Source: Acinetobacter sp. XH1741 (lineage in GTDB: Bacteria > Pseudomonadota > Gammaproteobacteria > Pseudomonadales > Moraxellaceae). Taken from it: a stretch of 64,000 nt of DNA. A program made the translations under genes and the position numbers. Every line of letters starts with the position of its first letter. Positions within the stretch are counted from its first letter, which is position 1. Under the pieces are notes generated by a model. It was given only the letters and a program-made list of their open reading frames with translations. It was not told where the DNA came from and searched no databases. The stretch is taken from positions 2,852,001 through 2,916,000 of the forward strand of contig NZ_CP157428.1 of NCBI RefSeq assembly GCF_041021895.1, written 5' to 3'. Below, in pieces: positions 25,255-34,559 of this stretch.

Positions 25255-25280
25255 TTAAAGCTCGCATAAGCGAGCTTTAA
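25255..25280 (-). terminator. Terminator of the 5-oxoproline operon
   Basis: TTAAAGCTCGC (25255-25265), loop ATAA, GCGAGCTTTAA (25270-25280). Perfect 11-bp stem. On the minus strand it is followed by TTTTTAG. Confidence 0.8.
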
Positions 25281-25459
25281 ATACAGTGATCAATATTTAC
25301 ACCACTAATCTGTGATAAATATCTCATAACCCGTACAGGCTTTCAAGGTGTAAATAGTTAATGAAAACCTGAAAAACGCATGATTGAGTTAATTAATAAG
25401 CATTCGATTTGACCCGATCAAACTAAAAATAAAATCAGGTCAAATTATTTATTCAAAAC

Positions 25460-27181
25460 TTAATTAATGCTACCAATCACCGTTTCTGCATGGCAGGTCG
25501 CGCCTTTCTCTGCGCCAATTTGAATAACACCACTACGGTGTGCAAGTACCTGCACTTCCATTTTCATGGCTTCCATAATGGCTACCACTTGACCTTCGGT
25601 GACTTGCTCATCATTTTCAACTTTCCAAGCGCTAATCACACCATTAATTGGGGCAAGTAAATGCTCGGCACTTACTTCTGGTTCGGCTGTTTGTGCTTGG
25701 GCTGCGGTCGCTGGGCCTTGTGCAAACATCCCCGCAGGTAAACCTAAACGGTGTAACTTACCATCAATTTCAATATAGCTAAGTAACATCGGTTGTTGAT
25801 GGTTTGGAATGCCTCGTTTCGTCGGCTTTAACTCTTGTTTAAAGTCATTTTCGATCCAACGCGTGTGTACATTAAATTCATCAGTAAAGTCAGGTTCATT
25901 AAGTACTGCACGGTGAAAATCTAAAACCGATGCTATGCCTTCAATTTTAAATTGTTTTAAAGCACGTTTAGCGCGGGCAATTGCAACTTCACGAGTTGGG
26001 CCAGTCACAATCAGTTTTGCCATGAGTGAATCAAAGTGACTAGATACTAAAGAGCCAGTTCGAACACCTGTATCGACTCGTACACCATGACCAAACGGCG
26101 CTTCGAATAAACTCAACACACCAAAGGCTGGAATAAACCCACGAGCTGGGTCTTCGGCATTTATACGAAACTCAATCGCATGTCCCTGCGCTTTTGGTGT
26201 TTCTTTAATAGAAAGCACTTCACCTTGCGCAACACGAATTTGCTCAACCACCAAATCAACTTTTGAGGTTTCTTCGGTAACAGGATGCTCAACTTGCAAA
26301 CGTGTGTTTACTTCTAAAAATGAAAGCTTGCCGTCACGACTCAGTAAGTATTCAACTGTACCTGCACCTACATAGTTTGCAGCCTGACAAATGTTTTTTG
26401 CCGATGTTAAAATTTGCTGGTAAATCTCATCGCTAATAAATGGTGCTGGTGCTTCCTCGACTAACTTTTGGTTACGGCGTTGCAACGAGCAATCACGTGT
26501 ACCCAGTACCACAATGTTGCCATGTTGGTCGGCAATCACCTGCGCTTCTACATGGCGCGGTTTATCGAGATATTGCTCGACAAAACATTCACCACGGCCA
26601 AAAGCAGCTTTTGCCTCGCGTACTGCCGACTCATAAAGCTCTTTCACTTCTTCGAGTTTCCACGCAACTTTTAAGCCACGGCCACCGCCACCAAATGCGG
26701 CTTTAATGGCAATAGGCAAACCAAACTGTTTGGCAAACTCTAAAGCTTCATCTGCATTGTTGAGTGGGTCTTGCGTACCCTGAACTAACGGCGCACCGAC
26801 TGAAGCAGCAATTTTACGTGCTTCGATTTTATCACCTAGTTTTTCAATCGCACTTGGAGATGGCCCTACCCATTTTAAACCTGCATCAATCACGGCTTGG
26901 GCAAACTCGGCACGTTCAGATAAAAAGCCATAACCCGGATGCACCATGGTCGCTTTCGATTTTTTTGCAATTTCAATAATCGCAGGAATATTTAAATAGG
27001 TTTCACTGGTGGTAGCACCAGCCAAGCCCCATGCTTCATCTGCCAGTTCGACATGCATGCTGCCAATATCATCATCTGCATATAACGCAACCGATGAAAT
27101 GCCCATGTCACGGCAGGCATGGATAATACGAACGGCAATTTCACCACGGTTAGCAATCAATAATTTTTCTGTATTCATCAT
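25460..27181 (-). CDS. Biotin carboxylase-BCCP fusion (AccC/AccB-like) of the 5-oxoproline operon
   Basis: 573 residues. Biotin carboxylase at about 1-450 (KLLIANRGEIAVRIIHACRD, KAAFGGGGRGLKVA, LEVNTRLQVEHPVTEE) is followed by a linker and a C-terminal biotinyl domain with EAMKM, the Lys being about residue 540. It overlaps the PxpB-PxpC fusion gene by 4 bp (ATGA), so the two are translationally coupled. The carboxyl acceptor is not known. In Bacillus the related ycs/kip cluster also contains biotin carboxylase genes. The combination of BC, BCCP and KipI/KipA-type domains mirrors the single-chain urea/guanidine carboxylases, so a carboxylation step in this pathway is possible. Confidence 0.85.
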   Translation of the reverse strand: MMNTEKLLIANRGEIAVRIIHACRDMGISSVALYADDDIGSMHVELADEAWGLAGATTSETYLNIPAIIEIAKKSKATMVHPGYGFLSERAEFAQAVIDAGLKWVGPSPSAIEKLGDKIEARKIAASVGAPLVQGTQDPLNNADEALEFAKQFGLPIAIKAAFGGGGRGLKVAWKLEEVKELYESAVREAKAAFGRGECFVEQYLDKPRHVEAQVIADQHGNIVVLGTRDCSLQRRNQKLVEEAPAPFISDEIYQQILTSAKNICQAANYVGAGTVEYLLSRDGKLSFLEVNTRLQVEHPVTEETSKVDLVVEQIRVAQGEVLSIKETPKAQGHAIEFRINAEDPARGFIPAFGVLSLFEAPFGHGVRVDTGVRTGSLVSSHFDSLMAKLIVTGPTREVAIARAKRALKQFKIEGIASVLDFHRAVLNEPDFTDEFNVHTRWIENDFKQELKPTKRGIPNHQQPMLLSYIEIDGKLHRLGLPAGMFAQGPATAAQAQTAEPEVSAEHLLAPINGVISAWKVENDEQVTEGQVVAIMEAMKMEVQVLAHRSGVIQIGAEKGATCHAETVIGSIN

Positions 27182-28761
27182 TCATTCTCAAAATCTGTAA
27201 ATTCGGCAATTTTTTTAAATTTGATGCGGCAACCTGCCGGAATCTGTGCCACCAAGTCCCAATGGTGTTTAGCAACAGAGCCAATAACCGGATATCCGCC
27301 TGTTAAAGGGTGATCATTCATAAATAAAACGGGTTGGCCGCTTGGTGGAATTTGTAAAGCGCCAATACATGTGCCTTCACTTTCCAGCTCGTAGATAATT
27401 TTGCGGGTTAAAGCCTGCTCACCTGAAAGTCTTAGCCCGACTCGGTTGCTTTCATTGGTCACAAGCCATTCTTGCTGACAGAGTAGTTCAATACTGTCTT
27501 GTTCGAACCAGTCTGTGCGTGGTCCCATCACAATATCTAACTCAACCACTTCACCTGCTTGAGGCAAATTGCTTTTGCCCAGTTCATTTACGCTAATGTT
27601 GGCTGCCTTAACCTGCCCTTGATAAATGGTATCTCCAAGTTTTAAAGGCTCTGGTCCTAACACTGCCAAGCTGTCAAACGAAGCGCTATTCAGTACTGGT
27701 TCAACGTCTATACCACCGCGAACTGCCAAATAGTTTCTTAAGCCTGCTGTTGGTGGCTGAATCTGAAACTCATCACCTTCATCCAGATCAATCGGTTGAT
27801 AGCTTGCAAAATCTGCGGTTTGCCCATCGGCAAATTTCACACGAATGTTTGAGATCGCTCCTGCCACTGCAATAACACCTGCATGCTGCATTTTGGCTTT
27901 TAAGCCACCATTTAAAACTTCAATAACGGGTGTATCGGTTGGATTACCCACAATACGGTTAGCACTATGCATGGCCGACAAGTCCATTGCACCTGCAACA
28001 CCAACCCCAATATTGGTTTGGTTTAAGCGCCCTTCGTCTTGAATGAGCATCTGTAAACTTGGCGCAGTAATCGTAAACAGTGGCACCGATTGTTTCGGTT
28101 CAACCCTACGCGTAATTTGCTGTGGTACATTCACAGTCGCTGGGCGATGCGTGACATCCTCAAAATGTACGGTCATGCCCGGTAAAAGTAGTGCTGGATT
28201 TTTACGCTCTAAATCCCACATTTTTTCCGATGTAGTACCAATCAGCTGCCAACCACCCGGACTGTCTTTTGGGTAAATACCAGAGTATTTTCCAGCCAAA
28301 CCCAAAGAACCTGACTGTATTTTTTTACGCGGAACCGTTAAACGCGGAATATCAGTAAAAGGCTTATCGGGACTACTCATATAAGCAAAGCCCGGCGCAA
28401 AACCAATAAAAGCGACATTCCACAGGCTTTGGTGATGTTTTCTAATCACATCAGCCACAGACAGCCCTTGTAACTCTGCAACCTGTGCAAGGTCTTCGCC
28501 ATCGTAACGAATCGGTACAATCACTTCTTGGCTGCTACGCTCAAATCTAGAATCAATTTTGAGGCTTTGAATTGAAGCAACCAACGTTTTAAAGTCAGTT
28601 TCGATCTCGTTAAAAAAAACCAAAATTGTTTTTGCAGCGGGGACTAAGTCTTTAATTCCATTCAATTGCGTATTTTGCAATTTATTGTACAACGCCAAAG
28701 TTTCCTCTAAGCTCGCAAGCTCAATCAGAAAACAATCGGCGTTTACCGATAAAAAACGCAT
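27178..28761 (-). CDS. 5-oxoprolinase subunits B and C fused (PxpB-PxpC)
   Basis: 527 residues. Residues about 1-210 are the KipI/PxpB (AHS1) domain (FIGFAPGFAYMSSPDKPF, PRKKIQSGSLGLAGKYSGIY, SPGGWQLIGTT). From about 235 comes the KipA/PxpC (AHS2) domain (LIQDEGRLNQTNIGVGVAGAMD, NRVGLRLSG, GGYPVIGSVAKHH). With PxpA it forms the ATP-dependent 5-oxoprolinase that opens 5-oxo-L-proline to L-glutamate. In many bacteria B and C are separate genes; here they form one chain with B before C. Confidence 0.88.
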   Translation of the reverse strand: MRFLSVNADCFLIELASLEETLALYNKLQNTQLNGIKDLVPAAKTILVFFNEIETDFKTLVASIQSLKIDSRFERSSQEVIVPIRYDGEDLAQVAELQGLSVADVIRKHHQSLWNVAFIGFAPGFAYMSSPDKPFTDIPRLTVPRKKIQSGSLGLAGKYSGIYPKDSPGGWQLIGTTSEKMWDLERKNPALLLPGMTVHFEDVTHRPATVNVPQQITRRVEPKQSVPLFTITAPSLQMLIQDEGRLNQTNIGVGVAGAMDLSAMHSANRIVGNPTDTPVIEVLNGGLKAKMQHAGVIAVAGAISNIRVKFADGQTADFASYQPIDLDEGDEFQIQPPTAGLRNYLAVRGGIDVEPVLNSASFDSLAVLGPEPLKLGDTIYQGQVKAANISVNELGKSNLPQAGEVVELDIVMGPRTDWFEQDSIELLCQQEWLVTNESNRVGLRLSGEQALTRKIIYELESEGTCIGALQIPPSGQPVLFMNDHPLTGGYPVIGSVAKHHWDLVAQIPAGCRIKFKKIAEFTDFENE

Positions 28762-28792
28762 TTGCTTATCCTTTTAATTCTTCTTTAGCTAT

Positions 28793-29599
28793 TTAGCCCA
28801 TCCAAGCACGGTCAGGAATGTCGGTAATAAACATGTGACCCGGTGCATGACTAATCGCAAAAGGAATTTTTGAGTTCATGACTGCTGCTTGTGGTGTTAC
28901 CCCACATGCCCAAAACACTGGAATTTCACCCGCTTCAATGCGAGAAGCATCGCCAAAATCTGGCTTATTTACATCCAAAATCCCTAAGCTTTCAGGGTGC
29001 CCAATATGTACAGGTGCGCCGTGTACACTTGGCATACGTGAGGTAATTTTTACCGCTTCACTAATTTGATGAGATGGAATTGGTCGCATGGAAACCACCA
29101 TATTTCCTGAGATTCGCCCTGCTGGTTCACACTGTATGTTGCTTAAATACATCGGTACATTGGTGTCGTCATGAATATGGCGAACTTCAATCCCCGCTTC
29201 TTGCAAAGCTGTTTCAAACGAAAAACTGCAACCAATTAAGAAAGTCACCAAATCAGGATGAGCGTTATAAATCTCGCTTGCATCGGTCACTTCATCGACC
29301 ATTTGACCATCGTTCCAAATGCGATAGCGCGGGAAATCGGTTCGAATGTCTGAGTCTGCTGCAAGCTTAGTTGCATAAATGCCTTCTTCGAGCACATCAA
29401 GCACTGGACAGCTTTGCGGGTTACGGTGCGCATAGAGTAAAAAGTCATATGCCCACTCTTTTGGCACCGAAATCATGTTGACCTGCGTCATGCCCGCAGC
29501 CATACCTGCTGTCGGTTTATCAAAACCTGCACGAATTTTTAAACGCGCATCTAAAGCGGCTTCAAGCTGAGCTGGGTCGACTTTAATATCCTTATACAT
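28793..29599 (-). CDS. DUF1445 protein (YcsI / D-glutamate cyclase-like hydro-lyase)
   Basis: 268 residues. [49 protein letters not shown] and [10 protein letters not shown] are typical blocks of the YcsI/DUF1445 family. The vertebrate relative is a D-glutamate cyclase that makes 5-oxo-D-proline, so a role in 5-oxoproline/glutamate interconversion fits the operon. The gene sits 13 bp after pxpA. The activity of bacterial members is inferred, not shown by sequence. Confidence 0.85.
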   Translation of the reverse strand: MYKDIKVDPAQLEAALDARLKIRAGFDKPTAGMAAGMTQVNMISVPKEWAYDFLLYAHRNPQSCPVLDVLEEGIYATKLAADSDIRTDFPRYRIWNDGQMVDEVTDASEIYNAHPDLVTFLIGCSFSFETALQEAGIEVRHIHDDTNVPMYLSNIQCEPAGRISGNMVVSMRPIPSHQISEAVKITSRMPSVHGAPVHIGHPESLGILDVNKPDFGDASRIEAGEIPVFWACGVTPQAAVMNSKIPFAISHAPGHMFITDIPDRAWMG

Positions 29600-29611
29600 G
29601 GTTGCTCATCC

Positions 29612-30376
29612 TTATGCTTTATTTACAAACGGGCGAATTTCAATATTGTTTTTTACAAGCTCGGCTTTAATGGCAGCCGACATCTCAAGCGCACCGTCGG
29701 TGTCGCCATGTAAGCAAATGGTGTCGGCTTGAATTGGAGTAAATACGCCATCAATTGACTCTACCCCACCATTTTTAAGCATAGATACCACACGGCTTGC
29801 TACAAATGCCGAGTCGTGTAAAACCGCACCTTCTAGACGGCGAGATACTAGTGAACCATCGCTGTTATAAGCACGGTCTGCAAATGCCTCAGATACAACT
29901 TTTAAACCAGCCGCTCGTGCTTGTTCCACTAAGTTCGAACCTGCCAAAGCCACTAAAACCAGTTCAGGGTTATACATTTTAATCGCATCAATTACTGCCG
30001 CTGCCTGTGCTTGGTCATGTGCAATAGTGTTATAAAGTGCGCCATGTGGTTTAACGTATTGCACTTTTGAGCCTGCTACTTTCGCCAAACCATCGAGTGC
30101 AGAAATTTGGTAAAGCACATCAGCAATAAGCTCGTCACGTGACAAATCCATATTACGGCGGCCAAAGCCTACAAGGTCTGGGTAAGACACGTGAGCACCA
30201 ATAGTTACGCCAAGCTCCACTGCTTTACGAACCGTTTTTAAAATACCCAGCGGGTCGCCAGCATGGAAGCCACAAGCAATATTGGCACTGGTCACGACTG
30301 GTAAAATCTGGTCATCATTACCCATTTTCCATGACCCAAAGCTTTCACCCAAATCACTATTTAAATCTACAAACAT
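29612..30376 (-). CDS. pxpA: 5-oxoprolinase subunit A (LamB/YcsF family)
   Basis: 254 residues. N-terminal [18 protein letters not shown], then [29 protein letters not shown] and [11 protein letters not shown] are the metal-dependent active-site loops of the YcsF fold. It works with PxpB/PxpC in the ATP-dependent hydrolysis of 5-oxoproline in the cytoplasm. It lies 34 bp after the NRAMP-like transporter gene and 12 bp before the DUF1445 gene. Confidence 0.92.
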   Translation of the reverse strand: MFVDLNSDLGESFGSWKMGNDDQILPVVTSANIACGFHAGDPLGILKTVRKAVELGVTIGAHVSYPDLVGFGRRNMDLSRDELIADVLYQISALDGLAKVAGSKVQYVKPHGALYNTIAHDQAQAAAVIDAIKMYNPELVLVALAGSNLVEQARAAGLKVVSEAFADRAYNSDGSLVSRRLEGAVLHDSAFVASRVVSMLKNGGVESIDGVFTPIQADTICLHGDTDGALEMSAAIKAELVKNNIEIRPFVNKA

Positions 30377-30410
30377 GGCATTATTCCTTTATTACTTCAC
30401 GCAGTCTGGC

Positions 30411-31643
30411 TTAAAGCTTAGTCAAATAATTAAACACTGTCGTAAACGACATATAGCCCATCCACCACGTCAACAAACATGTTAACCCACCCAAAATAAG
30501 TAACCATTTTGGATAGTTATAATTACCCATTAAATCTTTACGGCAAGCTGCTACATACACAAAAATTGTAAGGCCAATTGGCAACACCAAACCGTTAAAA
30601 CCACCCACAAAAATGAGTAGACCTGCTGGAGTTGCACCCAATAACACATACAGCAATAAAGCCAATGCGATAAAAGTAATGGTCGTATAGTTGGTTTGCT
30701 TTGGGGTTAAATTCTTTTTAAATGCGGTAAAGAATGAAACTGAGGTATAAGCTGCACCAATCGTGCTACTGATACCTGCTGCCCAGAAAATTAAGCCGAA
30801 TAATTTAAAACCAAATGTACCCGCTGCATATTGGAATGCTTGGGCTGCCGGATTGGCATCATGGCTGGCTAAATCAATGGTTGCACCACTCACCACCACA
30901 CCTAAGAATGCCAAAAACAGTACATAGCGCATGATGCCGACGACAATAATGCCCTTGGTCGCAGCTTTGGCAACTTCATCAATATTTTCAGGGCCAACCG
31001 CGCCTTTATCGAGTAACCGGTGTGCACCTGCATAGCAGATATAGCCACCCACTGTACCGCCTACAATGGTGGTAATAATGGCAAAGTCGATATGATCTGG
31101 AGCAAAAGTTTGGTGTACAGCTTGCCCAACAGGAGGCATCACAATCACAGCAACGATAATAATCAGCAGGATTTTAAGCAATCCCAACACGATCATGCTT
31201 TTATCCATAGCAAGCGTTGCTTTTTTGGAAGCAAAAATCAAAATGGCTAAGGCACCACTTAAAATACCGCCCCACTTTGTGTCTAGGCCAAAAAGTGCAT
31301 TTAAACCTAAAGCTGCACCTGCAATGTTACCTACACTAAAGAAAAAACCGCCCAAAATCACCAGAAATGCCAGTAAATAACCACTACCCGGTAATGCTTT
31401 ATTGGCAATATCCGATGCGCGCATTTGAGTCAGTGTGACTACGCGCCAAATGTTTTGTTGAACGACATAATCAATCAGAATGGAAACTAAAATTGCAAAG
31501 CCAAATGCCGCACCTAACTTAACTGTAAATACAGCAGTTTGGGTTAAAAATCCTGGCCCCATTGCAGAGGTCGCCATCATAAAGATTGAGGCAACAATGG
31601 CCCATTGGCGATCTGATAAAAAAGAAGATTTCAGTAAAGACAT
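30411..31643 (-). CDS. NRAMP-family transporter (YcsG-like)
   Basis: About 410 residues, roughly eleven membrane helices. The ATG at 31643 is preferred, with GAGGAA 9 nt upstream, over an in-frame ATG at 31664. Helix 1 reads MATSAMGPGFLTQT, in the position of the NRAMP DPGN motif but without the Asp/Asn metal ligands. That suggests it may not carry divalent metals, and in this operon an organic substrate such as 5-oxoproline is more plausible (inference). First gene of the operon. It corresponds to YcsG of the Bacillus ycs/kip cluster. Confidence 0.8.
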   Translation of the reverse strand: MSLLKSSFLSDRQWAIVASIFMMATSAMGPGFLTQTAVFTVKLGAAFGFAILVSILIDYVVQQNIWRVVTLTQMRASDIANKALPGSGYLLAFLVILGGFFFSVGNIAGAALGLNALFGLDTKWGGILSGALAILIFASKKATLAMDKSMIVLGLLKILLIIIVAVIVMPPVGQAVHQTFAPDHIDFAIITTIVGGTVGGYICYAGAHRLLDKGAVGPENIDEVAKAATKGIIVVGIMRYVLFLAFLGVVVSGATIDLASHDANPAAQAFQYAAGTFGFKLFGLIFWAAGISSTIGAAYTSVSFFTAFKKNLTPKQTNYTTITFIALALLLYVLLGATPAGLLIFVGGFNGLVLPIGLTIFVYVAACRKDLMGNYNYPKWLLILGGLTCLLTWWMGYMSFTTVFNYLTKL

Positions 31644-31664
31644 ATTAATGCGTTCCTCATCCAT

Positions 31665-32005
31665 TTGAGCTTAACAACGCTATTTTCAAGTTGAATCAAG
31701 AACACCATTTTTATCCTAAACGATATTCTTTAATCCTTTAAAATGACAAAGATTCCCTGTTCCCCAATCAACTTAATCGGTGATCAAATCTTGTATCTCA
31801 AATAAAAACATAGCTCATCCCTACGGACAATAAGACTTTTTACATAAATTAAAATTTATAAGTATTTAATTTTTATTATTTTTTATTTTATTAAAAGTCA
31901 GGATAAATTTTACTTATCGACTTTCATAAGCTGCCTTTATGACTTTGCATACAAGCAGCGATAATTTAGAGAAGAAAAATGAGATGAAAAGATCACCGAT
32001 TCTAC
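31665..32005. other. 341-bp gene-free region: promoter zone of the 5-oxoproline operon
   Basis: It lies between the 3' end of the lysR gene and the first gene of the operon, both on the minus strand. It should contain the operon promoter and any LysR site. I see A+T-rich sequence and a GGTGATCAAATC motif but no convincing T-N11-A palindrome or terminator. Confidence 0.4.
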
Positions 32006-32917
32006 TTATTTTTTAATTTGCTCATTCAGCCTTTTCATGGCACTTGCTGAGACTTTAACAGCGACCTCGGTTAATTTTTCTTTCAAGGCAACGTCATTCC
32101 CGTGAATATAAATGGACGTGAAATGAAAGGTTTTTAAGCGAATAGGCGTATCTAATATCTCCAGTCGTCCGTCGGTAATTTCCTTTAAAGCCGTTAAGGT
32201 CGGTACGACTGCAATACCTAAACCTTGCTCAGCAAGACGCAATAAAGTCGCTAAAGAATAACTGGTAATTGAAAGCGGCTCATCAATGCCCTGTTCTTTC
32301 ATTTTGGCCTTTAATTCCTTATAGGGATAGGTAATTTTTGGATAAGTTAAAATGGTATGCGACATTAAGGTTTTAAAAGACATTTGCCCAATTCCACCTT
32401 TAAACGATGGTGCTGCTAAGAAACTGAGTTCAAAGTTACAAAGGGACTGCTCAATACATTCAAAAGCCAAGGTTGGGCCAAGTAAAAAGGCCATGTCCAA
32501 GTCTCCCGTACGAACGCCTTCTTGTAAATTAGGTGTCAGGTCAACCACAATTTCGACGGAAATTTTTGGGAACTCTTGTTGAACCTTTTCTATATATTCA
32601 ACGAGCCACGTATAAACAATAGTTTCGGAAACGCCTAAACGAATGGTGCCAGTCAGGTGCTGGTTTTCGGTCAGTTCTGCGACTAGATCTGTTTCTAAGC
32701 GCATAAACTTTTCGGCATATTTAAATAAAGTCATGCCTTTATGGGTCAGTTTAAACTGCCGCAAGCTTCGGTCTAAAACCTTAAAACCTAATTCATTTTC
32801 AAGAGATGTGATTTTTTGAGATACCGCAGGCTGCGTCGTTTGTAATTTAGTTGCAGCCTTATTGAAGCTATTTAAAGTAACAACCCAATAAAATGCTTCA
32901 AGATTCTTTAAATTCAC
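32006..32917 (-). CDS. LysR-family regulator
   Basis: 303 residues. N-terminal HTH: LEAFYWVVTLNSFNKAATKLQTTQPAVSQKITSLE, with a C-terminal effector-binding domain containing the LRLAEQGLGIAVVPTL block. It is immediately upstream of the 5-oxoproline operon in the same direction and is its probable regulator, perhaps responding to 5-oxoproline or glutamate. The co-inducer is inference. Confidence 0.88.
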   Translation of the reverse strand: MNLKNLEAFYWVVTLNSFNKAATKLQTTQPAVSQKITSLENELGFKVLDRSLRQFKLTHKGMTLFKYAEKFMRLETDLVAELTENQHLTGTIRLGVSETIVYTWLVEYIEKVQQEFPKISVEIVVDLTPNLQEGVRTGDLDMAFLLGPTLAFECIEQSLCNFELSFLAAPSFKGGIGQMSFKTLMSHTILTYPKITYPYKELKAKMKEQGIDEPLSITSYSLATLLRLAEQGLGIAVVPTLTALKEITDGRLEILDTPIRLKTFHFTSIYIHGNDVALKEKLTEVAVKVSASAMKRLNEQIKK

Positions 32918-33007
32918 GTTTCATCCTGTCTTAAAAATTCCTTTACTTTTATAGTATGTAAGCTTTTAGCGTGTTATGGCCAGCAATAAATAAATTTTTA
33001 ACTAAAG

Positions 33008-33187
33008 TTAGTTATCCAAATTTTTAAATGCTTTAGAAAGCTGACTAATTGTTTTGATCTGTTTTGCATAACGGCGGCATGATCGGCATGCCAACAAATG
33101 CAGTTGTAAACCACTTTGCTCACGTAAAAAAAGTGGTCTATCTTGTTTTTCAGACAACAGTTGAGTGGCTTGTCGACATGTCAACAT
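33008..33187 (-). CDS. Small zinc-finger anti-sigma factor candidate
   Basis: 59 residues from the ATG at 33187, with GGAGG 7 nt upstream; an upstream in-frame ATG at 33211 lies inside the sigma gene. LTCRQATQLLSEKQDRPL and LHLLACRSCRR give the C...H-x3-C-x2-C pattern of zinc-containing anti-sigma proteins. It has no membrane segment, so it would act in the cytoplasm. It overlaps the end of the ECF sigma gene, its likely partner. Confidence 0.7.
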   Translation of the reverse strand: MLTCRQATQLLSEKQDRPLFLREQSGLQLHLLACRSCRRYAKQIKTISQLSKAFKNLDN

Positions 33188-33801
33188 GAACAATCCTCCT
33201 TCAATAACCATTTATTTTCCAAGCATTCCCGTAAACGGGTACGACTTCGATACATCAACACATTAAAGTTTGAAATAGATAACTCCAGCTTGCTACAAAT
33301 TTCGTTAGAACTCAGCTCTACCACTTCTCTCATCATAAAAACCTGAGCATATTTGGCAGGCAAATGATCTAAACAGGCTTCAAAAATTATCCAAAAATCT
33401 GACTGCTCCATCATTTCTTCAGGGCTTTGCCATGCTTGAGGTGCTTCATATTTATGCCAGTGTCCTGAAACATCAAACAATTCATCAACACTGAGTTCGC
33501 TTTCCTCATCTTTAAATAATTCAGACATGGCAACCAAACGTGACTTTTGCCGAACCACATCAATAATTTTATTTTTTAAAATAGCGAATACCCATGTTTT
33601 GAACGCAGCCCGCCCTTTAAATGAATCTAAGTTTTGAAAAGCACTGGTTAAAGCCTCTTGCACTACATCTTCAGCTTGCGGAAGTGAGGATAACTGTAAA
33701 AAAGCAAATTTAATCATTTGCTGCCTTAAGTCTTGTAAAAAGGCTGGGTTATGCAGTTGATCCCCTAAGTCGTCATGATGTGATGCCGCGGCCGAAGTCA
33801 T
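33181..33801 (-). CDS. ECF-type sigma-70 factor
   Basis: 206 residues. Region 2: MIKFAFLQLSSLPQAEDVVQEALTSAF and FKTWVFAILKNKIIDVVRQ. Region 4: LDHLPAKYAQVFMMREVVELSSNEICSKLELSISNFNVLMYRSRTRL. The linker between them is long and acidic, as in ECF groups whose anti-sigma is a small zinc-finger protein encoded downstream. Its start overlaps the DUF2063 gene stop by 4 bp. It probably drives the metal-binding peptide operon in which it sits. Confidence 0.88.
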   Translation of the reverse strand: MTSAAASHHDDLGDQLHNPAFLQDLRQQMIKFAFLQLSSLPQAEDVVQEALTSAFQNLDSFKGRAAFKTWVFAILKNKIIDVVRQKSRLVAMSELFKDEESELSVDELFDVSGHWHKYEAPQAWQSPEEMMEQSDFWIIFEACLDHLPAKYAQVFMMREVVELSSNEICSKLELSISNFNVLMYRSRTRLRECLENKWLLKEDCSC

Positions 33802-34559
33802 CCTTGTACCTCTTTAAAATCATGGGGAATTTGAATTAATTGTAGTCGAGTTAAGAGGTTTTTGAGTTCTTGAATTTGCAGATAAATTTCAGGCTCAGAC
33901 AAGTCAGTGAGTACGGAATGAATGAGTGTGAAAATATCATGGTCAGTTAACGCTATATTTTTCGTTAACTGTTCAATCAGCATAGCAAACAAAGGCGAAA
34001 GCTGTTCAATACATACTTTATTTTGTTGATCACGCCAGACCATTATTGCACTTGGTGCAAGTTCAACTTGTTCTAGCGTCATCAAAGTCGTCCACGTATA
34101 AACGGGATATTGATAAACCAGTACCCATACTTTGGTGGTTAACTGCCAAGCACAATTTTCGTGTAAAACATCATTTTCAATTTCAACAGTATCTAAATAC
34201 AGTTCAAGCCATTCAAACTGCAATAATTCAGCCAACCAAGGATATTCTTGCAATATTGGATGCTGTCGTGCTGTTAAATACTCTCTAAACTCTAAAGAAA
34301 TATCATTATATAAAGGTGAGCGACTCTTAGCTTTTTGAAAAAACTCTAACAGCAATTGTTGCCACTTTAATTCTGGCAACATCGAACGAGCTACCGGATA
34401 AACTAACTCAATAAATGAGCTGATATTATTAAAAAGTAAGTCCCGATAAATTTGCATTCGTTGAGCAGGAAGTGCTTGAGGTATTTCCAAATCAGGATCA
34501 CGAATCCATTCACAAAACTGTCGTTGCATGGTTTGGAAGGATATTTGATTTCCCTTCAT
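33798..34559 (-). CDS. DUF2063 protein (HvfC/GigB/BufC-like partner of the MNIO enzyme)
   Basis: About 253 residues from the ATG at 34559; AGGAG lies 7 nt upstream, and a GTG at 34565 abuts that RBS. The N-terminal region FQTMQRQFCEWIRDP and QRMQIYRDLLFNNISSFIE is the DUF2063 helical DNA-binding-like domain, which in RiPP systems is thought to bind the precursor peptide and present it to the MNIO enzyme. The gene overlaps the 3' end of the DUF692 gene by 50 bp. Confidence 0.85.
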   Translation of the reverse strand: MKGNQISFQTMQRQFCEWIRDPDLEIPQALPAQRMQIYRDLLFNNISSFIELVYPVARSMLPELKWQQLLLEFFQKAKSRSPLYNDISLEFREYLTARQHPILQEYPWLAELLQFEWLELYLDTVEIENDVLHENCAWQLTTKVWVLVYQYPVYTWTTLMTLEQVELAPSAIMVWRDQQNKVCIEQLSPLFAMLIEQLTKNIALTDHDIFTLIHSVLTDLSEPEIYLQIQELKNLLTRLQLIQIPHDFKEVQG

